Of a stretch of DNA of 64,000 nt, positions 39,015-50,815 are shown in pieces (position 1 is the first letter of the stretch; each line of letters opens with the position of its first letter). Source of the stretch: Rhynochetos jubatus (Eukaryota > Chordata > Aves > Eurypygiformes > Rhynochetidae); NCBI GenBank assembly GCA_027574665.1, contig CM050650.1, positions 95,329,086 through 95,393,085 of the forward strand. The letters run 5' to 3'. The translations under genes were made by a program, and so were the position numbers. The notes beneath the pieces are model-generated. The model worked only from the letters and a program-made list of their open reading frames with translations, was not told the origin of the DNA and made no database searches.

Positions 39015-39085
39015 TTATTGAAGCAAAGCTGTCACTGATTTCAATGACAGCTCTGCCTGATTAAAGAGAATTGAATAGGGCCCTG
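39015..39085. repeat. Candidate ancient amniote interspersed repeat
   Basis: It contains the palindrome agctgtca / tgacagct (39,028-39,053) around 'ctgatttcaa', then 'gcctgattaaagagaattga' and 'atagggccc'. Palindromes built around a (t)tcaatg core with 'agct' ends are typical of very old repeats seen in bird, crocodile and turtle genomes. This is pattern recognition only. Confidence 0.35.
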
Positions 39086-39499
39086 AAGCAATGGTGTTTT
39101 GTCCTTGTCTTTGCTCTTCTGGTCCTTAACCATTTCTTTTAAAGAGCTTGAAGCAATAGTGGCACCAGCAGTGTTTCAGGTGAACAAGTACAAGGATAAA
39201 AAAATTATCATGACGTGTTTCAAGCACTACTACAAGGAAAACCAGTATGTACCATATTGAAAGAATTGAAAAAAAACAAGAATGAATAGAAACATTTTTC
39301 AAGTTCTGTAGCATTTTAAATACATAAAACAACAACATATAATAAAAATATGTAAGCTTTGTTACTGCTTCTATTTATATTCATATGAATATGCTAAGTG
39401 GAACACCATGCATATGCTTATTTCAAGGTTATAACCACTGCATTGCTAACTCCATTCCAATATTGACAGACCTTAAAAATGTGACAGTTTATATTTTTC

Positions 39500-39519
39500 T
39501 TTTTTTTTTTTTTTTTTTT
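39500..39519. repeat. Poly-T run of 20
   Basis: Twenty consecutive T followed by AA. Nothing recognisable flanks it. Confidence 0.95.
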
Positions 39520-40312
39520 AATTGTCGCACTGGATTTTCTAACTAAAAGGTCAATTACACTTTTTGGTATAAAGAGCTGAGACAGATATTGTTACAGCTA
39601 AGAGCATAACTCTTCACAGTATTAACCAAGAAATATGATTGAATAAAGGTCTGTTAAACAAATATTGGACTACTGAAGGTTTGATCACAAAGACCCACAG
39701 CAGGGGATTGATACAAATTATTATAAATACATCACTCTATAGCCCTTCTGTAATCAAGTGAAAATTAAATGTTTTTAATATGTGATTAATACAATCCAGA
39801 TCCTTGCTTCCAGGTAGAAGTATCACCATATATACAGAAAGGAGGCTATGCTGACTAGCTCAGAGATGAACCATGTACAATCAATTAGATGAACATGTTT
39901 AAAATACATATATTATTATATAGAGGTGCAGAATCATAACTAATGGAGGTGATTTGGTCTTGGACAGTGGGACTGACTGTTAAATAAAATAATAAATCTA
40001 GCAAGCTTGTTCCTGCCCCTCTTTCTCTCCACTCCCCCAACAACTCATGCCCAGCCTCAGGAGTCCCCAGCACAGGAAATTCCTGGTCTCAGCTCTAACA
40101 TTACAGTGATCTTCCTCACAGGCAAGCTGATATTTATGAGACTAAGTACTGTTCTTGCCTCCTGCTAGGATTATACATTCAAAAATGTGTACCAGTATCC
40201 TGTGTCTACAAAACAAATCTATGTCTATTTTTTCACTCAAAAGATAGAGAACACATAAAGCAAAGGGTTAAATCATTAGAATTCTGTGCACATTACTCCT
40301 TTTCCTGCCTAC

Positions 40313-40333
40313 TTTTTTTTTTTTTTTTTTTTT
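40313..40333. repeat. Poly-T run of 21
   Basis: Twenty-one consecutive T after 'ctgcctac'. A 95-codon frame that includes it (40,286-40,573) reads the run as polyphenylalanine and is not a gene. Confidence 0.95.
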
Positions 40334-41640
40334 GTAATATATGTGTTAAAATGTCTCCTTGGTACCATATACTTGGCTACATATATAAGGCAAGTCTATC
40401 AAGCTTTTTTTTCTAGTCACAGCCTATTTAATTTAATATTCATTCAGCTTTCTCTTGAGTCCTTTGTCCAGTGCTCTCTTTCAGATTTCTGTCTCTTAGA
40501 CATATCTGTCTGTTTAGACCAGAAGGATAGATCAAAGATCCTGATTCTGGAAGATGATGGAAAACTATTTTGACTGGATGAAACCAGGTAAGAAATAGAA
40601 TTCCTGCAATGATATCTTATTCTCACGACATTTTTGCCTTTCCTTTGAGGATCAAAAGAGGTAAAGCAGCACCTAAATGAGCTAAATATGTTCCATGCAT
40701 TCAAGGAGGAGAATGTCACATAAAAAACCACGAATGTATTTGGTATTCTAATAAAACCTACACTGATATCCTTTGACTTTCTCTAGAATTTGGCAAAGTT
40801 AGCAGAATGCTATATTTCAACCTTGTCTTCCACCCCCATGGCTTTTTTGGGTGTCTTGATGATCCCATCAGAATAAGCTATCATGACTCAATTTATTTCC
40901 ACCTGTATTTTTTATGCAGTCATTTTTCAGCAAACCCATAAAAAGAAAAAATAATTCATTCACTGCAGCATGGATTCATGTTTCCCAAATCATAAAACCA
41001 TTCACAAAGCTGGTTGCAATTTATAGACTGTTGTGCTGTGGGTAACATTATTTCTACGAGAAGAATGTTTTTATGTAGCACCCAGTAGAATACAGTTAAT
41101 AATGCATTGCTTAGCATTTTGAATAATTTTAGCAAAGGAATAATTTTAGCACTATAAACTTACTTGAGATGACTGTTTCCCCATGAGACCTTCTTTATGG
41201 CTCTGCTCATAAAATCATTACATATCTTGTTGACTTACCTCTCTAGCTTTCTTTTCATAGTAAATATAAAGGAAAATAAGTGAATTATAAAGGTCTCAAT
41301 GAAAAATTTGAAGATATTCACAGAACACATGCTAAAAGAGATCTTTCAATTGAAGCTTATTTAATATTCCTGATTTGATTGGAATTTTTTGTAAGAGGTT
41401 GTCAAAAGTCTGTGTATTTCTGATCTCCTACTTAAGTCCTCACATGGATAATGCTGTCATTTAAGGGTTAAGCCATGAGTTAAAATATCCTTAGAACTTC
41501 CACATGTCCAGTGTATAAAATTGATTATCAAACCCGGAAAAGATAGCTTAAGTCATTGATTACATTTTCTTGATCTACCATTAAAGCTATTATCCTTTCC
41601 ATAAACACAGAAATCTCTGTTATAAGCAGCTGTGATTTGG

Positions 41641-41707
41641 TTGCTTTTTTGTTTTGATTTTTTTGGTTTGGTTGGGTTTGTGGGTTTTTTTTTTTTTTTT
41701 TTTTTTT
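41641..41707. repeat. T/G-rich tract ending in poly-T of 23
   Basis: The sequence mixes T-runs with GGTTTGGTTGGG-type units, then has 23 consecutive T (41,685-41,707). It could be the A-tail of a minus-strand retrocopy, but the sequence after it is not recognised. Confidence 0.9.
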
Positions 41708-42149
41708 GACACGGCTTTATTTTGGCTTAAATTATTATCTTACCTCTGTGTGGCCTACCTACAACTCTTATATTTAATTTCCTAGGTTAAATGAGCCAAG
41801 TTGCTCTTCTCTTGTAAAACACACTTTCCATTTCTGTGTCACAACCAGTACACCATGGTTATATTATCTCTGCTTCTGCTTTCACTTCTTTTTCTCGAAC
41901 CTGGTTTAGCAGAATGTTAGCTCAATTAATATATTTGATAGAAGTAATATTTCCTTAATTCTACTGAAAAAATTATCAATTGATGCATTTCTTTTTCACA
42001 GATAGAAAAGGCTGGCAGTTCACAGACTTCCTATCATCAAACTCTTGTCTTTCTTTTCCTTATCAATTTTCAGCTGATAACTCTGCTTATCAAGCACAAA
42101 TTGCGTGACTTTGTATCTGTGGTATACACACGTCATTTTATTTCTATTA

Positions 42150-42720
42150 CCATAATTCTCAAGGTCATCAAGTTCTTTCTAGAATATTCCTAACCATTGC
42201 TCAAATACATTATGTTGGAAACATCATTGGAAAGCTTCATTATTATGTTTTTAATAACCATGCCAAGAGCATTAATGAAGTTGTTAAATAAGACTGATCC
42301 CTGGACTGATCTTTGATCTTCTGGTAAACATTCTGATACTTTTCCTTTTTAGTATTACCTATTTATGTTGTGTCTGTTACAAGTTGTTTATTCACCCTAT
42401 AATTCCTATATAATTAATGTCTGGCCATTTTCTCCATATAAAACTAATATTTCCCATGTAGTACCACATTAAACACTTTACTGAAATTCAGATTGATGGT
42501 GTTTATCACTCCACTTCCCTGCCCCCCCCCCCCCCCCCCCCCAAATATAATCTTATTGAAGAATGTTGTGATATTATTCTGTCATAATTCAACTTTCCAA
42601 ACTTGTATTGCACTTTCTCTCAGTTTCTGTATACATCCATATATTGTCTTCTTCTTTAAAGCCATCTCCATAGTTCAGGATTCTGAGTCTTACTGAGATC
42701 AAACTTACATACATATAATG
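42150..42720 (-). mobile_element. Ancient CR1-type LINE fragment (reverse transcriptase region)
   Basis: Although much diverged, the + strand text follows the antisense of a CR1-type reverse transcriptase in the right order: 'ttaaataagactgatccctg', then 'aatatttcccatgtagtacc', 'ttaaacactttactgaaatt', a long C run, 'aatcttattgaagaatgttg', 'tttaaagccatctccatag', and 'actgagatcaaacttacata'. In intact copies these stretches encode the palm around the catalytic region. No open frame remains. It is far older than the copy at 12,258 judging by divergence, which I estimate by eye only. Confidence 0.7.
42522..42542. repeat. Poly-C run of 21
   Basis: Twenty-one consecutive C inside the old CR1 fragment. 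It replaces the few C normally found at this point of the element, so it expanded after insertion. Its length is at risk of assembly error. Confidence 0.95.
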
Positions 42721-45700
42721 ATTGAGAACATAATTTTCCTGATTGCAAGTGAAGGTACAAAGTTTTCAGTTTCTCCATCTTATAACACATTACTGACATC
42801 ATGAAATTACAAAAATCAACTGCTATCAAACCTGAAATTCAATTTTTCTATCACCTTTAAGACTTAGGTGTCTTTTCTCCATTCGTCTCAACAATCTCTA
42901 TGTTTGCAAGTGACTTTTTATTGCTATGATCCTATCATTCAGGCACATCTTGCTAGACCTGATCCTTTTTTTTCCCCCAGGACACAAATTTATTTTTCAG
43001 CAAAATCAATGTCCCCCTGCCTCTGGAGAAGTTCACGTTATCTAGTAACTCCCACTTTCAAAAAAATAGAACATATAAACTGATAAAGAAAGAAGTCCCA
43101 CTGCAATACAAATTCTTCATAATACTACAACATTTATCTTCAGGAAACTCCAAGCATCCTTGAAAAATCAAGCTTTGTAACTCCTCATTCTCAATTATTT
43201 TAATTACTATTTTGGCTTACCAAGCATTTTCTCTTGAAAGTTTGAATACCATGGCTTTGGCTTTATTTTAGGAAGAACACAGAAACAAATTACAAGTTCA
43301 TTTTCACTTGTTAGCCATTCAACTCTGTACTGTCCTTAAAATAAAGACAATTGTTTCTGGTTCAGTGATTATTTGCTGAAGAAATGTGTAGTCTTTCTCT
43401 GTGAAATTTTGGGCAATTAATGAAAATATTTCTCAATTTAAAGCTTAATTAAATGTTGGTTTAAATTTAAAACCAACCTATTAAGATTCACAGGGAATCC
43501 TCTCCAGCTTTTCCCGACAGTTTTCCAAATGCATTTTTCTCTCTTCCATACTCATATGTATTTTGTGTCTGAATGTTTTTCCTCTTCAGAGCAGTCACAT
43601 TAGTAGTTAGATCAATCTTCTTATATATCATTTTTATATTCTCATATATTACTGATCTTAGGTTACCATATATTTTTTACCTGTTAAATCTTATTTGGTT
43701 ACGGAATGTTGTTGAATACCTGTGCCCACAAAACAAGCAACACCTCCCCACCCCCCCCCCCCCCCCCCAAAAAAAACCACCCAAACCCCCCACCCTCACG
43801 AGAATATGAATAAAATGTGCATTTTTATCTAGTTACATAAAATATTCTTCGTGTTCTCAGTGATGAGGATAATAAGTTTTCCACACATATAATTGCAGCA
43901 AGATGTTGGAATACAGATGAAAAAGATGAAAACTCATGGTATAAACTCACCTAAGAGGATATGTATGACATATATAAGGAAAACTATTCTCAGATTCAAG
44001 CTGCTGGGTGACTGAACTCTTCGTATTTCCATCTGATAGTTGAATGCCAATACTTTCATTTGTTGTTTTCTTAAATAAAGGATGAATCTTCTATCAAGGT
44101 ATGTGAATATTTTGAAGAGGCTGATGCTTTGGACAAGCTAAGTTTGTCTAGTGGAAGATGAACCAAACCTTTGCATTGCACCGCTAGAGCAAGGGTTGAA
44201 AGACCTGAAACAGGCACCAGTTATACCTTCAACTTCCTGTGTCATTCACATCTGAGATGTGTAAGACTCTGTGGAGATGTTCATCTTCATGTTCAGATGA
44301 TGAGCTGGCCTTGTACATGAGTGCTGATGTTCAGAAAAAATCAAGTAGACATCTAAAGTATACTGAGGATAAGATTTATGAAAGGTAATAGGAGAGGGTT
44401 ACTTGACATTGTGAAACAGCCTGTCATAGCAGAAAATACTGATGTGGCCCTTTACAATGAACTGTGAATTACTCACTTTTCACAAAATCTTTATCGTAAG
44501 CACAGACAAATATGACAGCAATAGGAACAACAAGAAGAAAAACATGTTACTTTTGGAAGAAAATAATATTTTAGTGAAATGACTGCAAGAACATCTTTGT
44601 CTAAAACTCAGCTATTAGAGATTTAGCAAGCTCTGGGGAAAAAAATAAGTCTATCTATATATGGGCTAGAAATACCTAAACTTTTTGCTTTTCTGGAAGG
44701 TTGGGTTTTTTTTTGTTTTGGTTTAGGGTATTTTTTGGCCTTTTTTGTTTGTTTGTTTGTTGTTGTAGGATTTAGTACTTTATAGCTATGTAGGAAATAC
44801 TTATTTTATGAGAATATCAGGAATATCAGTGTATTTTTACTATAGGACATATATGACTAGTCTCATGAGACATTTTGGATTGATTCTATATTCTACAGAA
44901 AGTCACTTCTATGTATTATTTCAGCTAAACATAGTATGTCTTTAGTATCATCTTTTTTGGTGAGTTTATGAGCTTTAAATTATTTTTTACATTTTAAATA
45001 TTCAGTGTAGAAGTAAAGGAAGAATTGATTCACTTCTCTGTTGGAAACAAGATTAGCAAAAGTATTTAGTGGTTAACAAAGGAGAGACCAGCTTATAGGC
45101 TTTCTTGAGTTCTGTTTTCTATGTGAGTGCCATAGACCTTTAGTTTCTTCCTGAAAAAAAGGATTAGGTAAATTTCTTTTACTATAATTGCTGAAAAAAT
45201 AAATATAAAAATTATATAGTGCTCAGCTGGCTGCTGACTCCTCTTGATACCTTAACTACTTTATAGGTTGTTGTCTTGTGTCTTCTAACATTTCATGGGA
45301 TTTATTAGGATACAGAAGTTCTTTAGAGCTGACACAGGCCTTTTAGTTTCCTGGAGAAAAGCCCTTACACTTGCCATTCAAATAATCAAGAAGTCAAAAT
45401 TGCAACTGAAAACATTCAGGGGGACAGTGTTGGATATGTGAAGTTTCTATGTTAAGACTGGGAAGCGGCTGGGTGATTAGCATTATTCAGAATTCTTTCT
45501 AATCATCCGGGTCAGAGACTTTTCACAATTCTCTGCCAGTATTCATAAATATTCTTCAAAGAAAAAAAAAAAAAGGGAACTCTAAAATTCTTCCTATTTC
45601 CATATCAAGAATATGAAAAAGGTAAGGGAGAAATAAGCTTGAGGGATAATTTTCACGTTCTGCTTGAACTAGGTAAGGGGAGAAAAAAACCACAGACCTG

Positions 45701-46261
45701 ACATCTAAGTATCTACTGCTTCCTTTAAATCATAAGATTACCACATATTATGAATTGCTGTATTGCATAACAAAAAATTTCAGCATGTTAAAGTGCTTTG
45801 AAAAGCAATACTTTAAAGTGCTTTTATCGCACCTTTCAATGTAATAGATAGGTTATGAAATATTTGTGATGTTTGTTTTATATTATGTCCAACCACTTTA
45901 CTGCTACTTCCTAAGCAATTCAACAATACAAGGTTTTTTTTTCCTACAGCTCAAATCAAAACAAAACAATACCTGATATGAATTGTCACAGTAATTGTTG
46001 TCTTCTAATTCCTTTTTAAGTCCTAATTCCTTTTATAGTTCATTCCTTCTAGGTCCAGTGCTTCCATTTCAATAAGAATGGTATCATTATGCCATTACTT
46101 TAATTATGATATTCAATATATTATCAAAATGAAAAGTCAGTATATTTTTTCCAAGGGCTGTTCCAATTCTGTAGAGTGCATGTTTGAAGTTCAGATACAT
46201 TTTTAAGCATATAGCACTGAAAGCTATATAGCACTGAAAGACTACCATCTGGGAATTATTT
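42721..46261. other. AT-rich stretch with no recognised gene
   Basis: No gene is recognised. It holds a C18-A8 tract (43,751-43,776), a T/G-rich tract (44,700-44,763), an A13 run near 45,561-45,573 and a short duplication 'tcctaattcctttt' near 46,006-46,038. Frames are about 80 codons or shorter. Confidence 0.5.
43751..43803. repeat. Poly-C (18) followed by A/C-rich tract
   Basis: C18 at 43,751-43,768, then eight A, then a run of C-rich words (ccacccaaaccccccaccc). Low complexity; a frame through it (43,573-43,809) reads it as proline-rich and is not a gene. Confidence 0.93.
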
Positions 46262-46464
46262 ACTCCCTCAGGGTGGTGAGGCACTGGAACAGGTTGCCCA
46301 GAGAAGCTGTGGATGCCCCATCCCTGGAAGTGTTCAAGGCCAGGGTGGATGAGGCTTTGAGCAACCTGGTCTAGTGGAGGGTGTCCCTGCCCATGGCAGG
46401 GGGGTTGGAACTAGATGATCTTTAAGGTCCCTTCCAGTCCTAACCATTCTAGGATTCTATGATT
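46262..46464 (+). mobile_element. CR1 LINE 3' tail fragment
   Basis: This is a 5'-truncated CR1 of about 200 bp in sense orientation: 'ggtggtgaggcactggaaca', 'ggttgcccagagaagctgtg', 'atccctggaagtgttcaagg', 'gggttggaactagatgatct', 'ttaaggtcccttccagtcc', then the 3' terminal repeat 'attctaggattctatgattt'. Strong similarity to the CR1 consensus by recognition makes it one of the younger copies here. Severe 5' truncation is usual for CR1. Just upstream the 15-mer atatagcactgaaag is duplicated (46,208-46,239); this is not obviously a target duplication. Confidence 0.93.
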
Positions 46465-48059
46465 TATTTATGGCCAAAGAGGTTTACTTTATTTTTTCCT
46501 GTATTGTGTACACACGGTTCACGTTTATGAATAAGTCATAAAAAAATACTGGCACATTAAATTAAAAATGAAAGGAGAGAAATTTCTGTTATTCTAGATC
46601 TTTGAGGGTAAATACCCAAAACACTTCCTTTAAAAAGAAACTTTTTTTGTAATAATCAGACCTCAGAAGCTGTGGGTAACAGTGACAAAGTACACTATTG
46701 GAAATATGGGTTTCTTTACAAAGTCATCTTCACTTTTTCCACTGTATTCATGTTGTTATTGCAACACTACTGAATTAGGATTTCCTATTAGTAAAGTTCA
46801 TATCTGGGGAACGGATCTTCAGGGGATGATGGCTCTGAAAACCTGGTGCAAAACCACAGGGTTATCACTGTTAATTAGAAAGAAGAAAGGAGACATAATA
46901 ACCATGGGTAAGAAAGTATTAACAATTATCCATTGAGAAACACTTTTAAACAACGGAAGAAAAGAAAAAAGGTAAACCAACATAATTTCCTTTATGATCT
47001 TTCTCATTTACAATTGGGTGTTGGGACACTGTTGGTCAAAACAAATACCTACATGAGGGGTAGTGTGAAGCTCCTAAAATACATGTGCTTAGTGAGAGGA
47101 GTTAATGACAAAGACACCCTGAAACAGAAGTGAGCTTTTCCATTTTCGGTCGAATATTTTGTTTTACCACAACATTAACTCCAGCATGTGTTATCTTTCT
47201 ATTTTAATAAGCACAAGCTACTATTATTTTTACTGTTCAACGCAGTAGCTTGGGGTTGAGATGCCTTTTATCTTTCAGTTGTTGGTCAAGGTTCCTCCAA
47301 GTCTGGAATGTAATGTATGTTCTCTGACTGAAGGTCTCTTATCTGCTGATTTATTTATTAATTCTTTTAAAAATTCTCGGTGCAATACCCAACACACTTA
47401 ATGAATTTTATCTTATGAGGTTTGTCAGATACAGGAAAATATCTTTCCTACTAATCTAAATCTAGCTTGACTTGTTAACAAAGGTTTTTGCTAGATAGAA
47501 ATTCAATGGAATATGCTTATTTGTTATGGTTATTTGTGACCTTAGACCATGGTACAGCCTTCACCTATATCATTATTGTGTTGCTGGTAGTATAAAGTCA
47601 TCATAGACTGAATGGATGTTGATAAAGAATTGGTTTTTTCCCCCGGTCTCACAGAGCAGAGTGGGAACTTATGCTGCAGCTCCCCATGGTGAAAATAAAG
47701 AGTAATTCTTTTCTAGGGATGACAGGAAAATGTTTTCCTGAGCATGAAAATTCACCTGTTTAACAGAGTGAAGAAGGGCGATATGACAGAGGGAGCTCTG
47801 ACAGCAGCAGGTAGAACAGTAGTGTTACAAACACTGTCAAACTTGAAAGGAACTACATTAACAAGTTAATCTCAAGCAAGTAACCTCCTTGGGGAAGACT
47901 CTTTGAAAGGAGAAGTGCAGTTAACAGTCTAGCTGTGTCTCTCCTCATTTATGCTTTTTTTTTTTTTTAAACAGCCTTCTTGGTCAAAAACATCCTCATT
48001 AATTTTATTTTCTATTTTCAGCATACATTTATTACAGCTGGTTTCCCCCATTCAGTTTA
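46465..48059. other. AT-rich stretch with no recognised gene
   Basis: No gene is recognised. A T13 run lies near 47,957-47,969. Frames of 60-84 codons at 46,682-47,133 are A-rich and without recognised domains. Confidence 0.5.
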
Positions 48060-48420
48060 AAATGTCTTCTTTTAATTCATTTCTTGGCTTTCCAACCAGC
48101 AGTAGCTACAATGCAGAATTTTGCTGAACATTTTCTGAAAGTGCATGTGATGTGCATATCTCCTTTGTCTAGGTTGACAGCCATATCCTCTGAGAATTCC
48201 AATGAGTTAGTGAGTCTTTACCTCCCTTGTCTCTCCTTAGGCCATTTAAAAATAATGGCATTATGTTGGCTACTCTCCAGTCCTCTCAGATTTCACTTGA
48301 TCTATTTTGAAGAGCAGAAGTATATAAAAATGTCTGCCAAAGCTGCTTCAATTTCTCTCCTTACTTCCTTAACCCTTTTGGACATACATTGTTTGGTCGT
48401 GGTCCTATAAATTTTAAAAG
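48060..48420 (-). mobile_element. Ancient CR1-type LINE fragment (reverse transcriptase region)
   Basis: The + strand text is antisense CR1-like: 'tcctttgtctaggttgacag', 'ccatatcctctgagaattcc', 'aatgagttagtgagtcttta', then 'aaaataatggcattatgttg', 'gctactctccagtcctctca', 'tcaatttctctccttacttc', 'cttaacccttttggacat'. The order fits a CR1 reverse transcriptase downstream of the part seen at 42,150-42,720. A 108-codon + frame (48,084-48,410) through it is an antisense shadow. Confidence 0.6.
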
Positions 48421-48884
48421 CCATTTCACCTTATAATAACCATACCTGATATACTCTGTACATATCCTAATTCCTAATCATCAATCTCCATAAATCTGAC
48501 TTCATATGTAGTCAAATATCTACTCTTATCTTTTATAGGGGCATACATAACCATTACTTAATGTATCCTTGATCACCTCATACGTCTTCTAGGCTATAGG
48601 TTGCAACAGTAAAGTTTCTTTTTGCAATGAGGAAACATCCAGACCTGAGGACTGTACTAGAGAATTAGTTTTGATTTAGAACTGCAACAATTTTTCTGTT
48701 TCTTTCTTGCTTTATAGAAGAAGAAACCAGCAACTGAATGATAGCTGTGATAGTTTTTTGCTTCTTCACAACAACTCACTGAACAAGAAAGGCTGTTCTC
48801 AATGTCCTGCAGCCTGCAGGCTTGCAGCCCTGTCACGGAGGCAAAAAGTGCTTCATATTTCTCTGCTTCTGTACATGGGCATGT
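48421..48884. other. Spacer between two old CR1 fragments
   Basis: AT-rich, nothing recognised. Opposite-strand frames at 48,657-48,920 (87 codons) and 48,707-48,895 (62 codons) overlap and match nothing I know. Confidence 0.45.
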
Positions 48885-49080
48885 CAGAATCATAGTGATT
48901 AGCTCCTGAAAGGACCTCAAGAAACTATGTAGTCTGTCCTCTTGTCCCAGGGTAAAATCACATATACCAAAGCCTGTCTGTGCTATCTATTCTTAATAGC
49001 CTTCAGTCATGGAGATCCCATAACCTCCTTGAGCAATCTGTTCAATGCTTATTTAAATTTATCTTTACAACCTTGCCTTA
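48885..49080 (-). mobile_element. Old CR1 3' end fragment
   Basis: On + it reads 'gtcagaatcatagtgatta', then 'ctcctgaaaggacctcaaga', then 'tcatggagatcccataacct', 'ccttgagcaatctgttcaat'. This is the antisense of a CR1 3' tail (terminal repeat, then the 'ggaccttcaag' and 'ggagat-ccacaacctcc' blocks). Diverged and truncated. It is a separate insertion from 48,060-48,420 because in a single minus-strand element the 3' end would lie at the lower coordinates. Confidence 0.6.
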
Positions 49081-50815
49081 ATTTTATTCTGCAATTCTTA
49101 AAAACAAGATTAAATAATAAAGTATGCTACTTCACACATCACAGCAATTGAAAAACCTCTTAATGCTTCTGTATGCGAGACACTGATTATGCCTAACAAA
49201 AGTTAAGAGACAGAGCCTGGGGCTGATCCTAAACATTTACGAGATCTATTTGATGTGAGCTGTCCCACTGAAATCAAGATGACAGCTAATTATAAATGTT
49301 TTATATTGTTGTCTACCAATGGGTTTTAGCTGTCAAAGTTTTCAGTATTGAGCAGTATGCTAATCCTGAAGTACTTTTATGAATACAATGCTGATCCTAG
49401 CTGGATCATGTGCAGGAAATGAAACTAAAGCCTCTGATTCTAACAGACAATGCTGTTACTATCTGAGTCACGTTCTTAACTATATCCACTTGAAAGCATT
49501 ATTACATTAAGAAATCTCTGCATGTGTCTTCTCTTCCAATCACTGGACAAAGCCAAAAATGGTGTTGACATGACTGTTTAAACCTAAAGCTATGTATTTA
49601 AAAAAAATCCATCAAAACTCTATGTTCCAGACACATGAGTTAGTATCATGTAGTGGTCAATATCAAATAACAATCCACCATATATCATCAAAGCCACAGA
49701 ATTTTCCACTGAGGCAAGGGTTCATCACAGTTACTTCCCTGAGACCACAGGCTGAGGCTGAATACCTGTGCAGGTATCACAGGACACCTGACAAATGCTG
49801 ACTCTTTGCTGTAAATTTTGTGTTTATTTTTGATGAAGTTCTGCTTGGGTTTCATTAGGTGTAATGAAGATTTACAAATTAAAAATTTAAAAAATAGAAT
49901 TCAAACATTAATTTTGGGCACCCACTCCTCCTGTTCCATTCGTCAGTTGTATTTCAACCTATTTAAAGACCATTTTAAAGCGCATAAAATCTGTCTTGGA
50001 ATTATACACTTTCTAAAGACAGTAGCCATTCAGAAAATTTGCCCCTGCCTCTTCCATTAAAGACTTTAATGGTTACTGAGTAGGCAAGCCATGAGGTCCC
50101 TTTCACAAGGCAGAAAGAGGAAGATATATTGCATTTTATCTACTAAAACCATGGCCTTGGTTTTAGTAAAAAATTCTTGTTTTTCCTTTTTCTCTGATGC
50201 CAGCTCATAAAAACATTTTTTTAATCTTTCCCCCATTTTTTATTTTTTCACATCTTTCTCTGCATTTAGTCACAGAGAAGACAACTAAAGCAACATGCTC
50301 CTTTGTCATATGTTGTTCTAAATGCAAGTTTAATTGCATAGCTCTGTACAACGGGCTTTTGTCTTGCATTGCTTTGCAACTTACAGCCTCGATTGACTTT
50401 ATGCTTCACCAATAGATGTGTCACATGCTAGATTTCTGAAAATTGGTTGTCGCACTTGAAACAAAATAGTTCTAGAAAAATAGACACCTATCATAGTTCA
50501 CAGGAGGACTAGCCATATATTATAATTTGTTACATTAGATTTTTAATGTAAAATTTTAATGTAAATGTTTTGTTATATTAAAAAGGGTAACAGTCCATCA
50601 TACCAAAAAAATTCACATAAACCAAGGAAACATGACTCATACAAAGCCAAGAACTTATTTTTAGTCTAAATAGTGTATTATCAGGCCAGATAATTATGAG
50701 TCTAGTTGCAATTATGTTAGCACTTACAGACCAAATTCCTTAATTTTTGTAGCTTATCCCAGATAATGATACAGTTCAAACTTATATGCACAAACTTATC
50801 TATCCCTTTTTCTGT
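49081..50815. other. AT-rich stretch with no recognised gene
   Basis: No gene or clear repeat is recognised. Frames of 60-80 codons at 49,592-50,415 show no domains. Confidence 0.5.

Larger units (their letters stand above)
39086..42149. other. AT-rich stretch with homopolymer tracts, no recognised gene
   Basis: No gene is recognised. It holds T20 (39,500-39,519), T21 (40,313-40,333) and a T/G-rich tract ending in T23 (41,641-41,707). Paired 95-codon frames on opposite strands at 40,286-40,573 and 40,444-40,731 overlap and look like chance. Weak CR1-like text may exist just before 42,150. Confidence 0.5.

Noticed and set aside
48084..48410. 108-codon + frame
   Set aside because: It runs antisense through an old CR1 reverse-transcriptase fragment.
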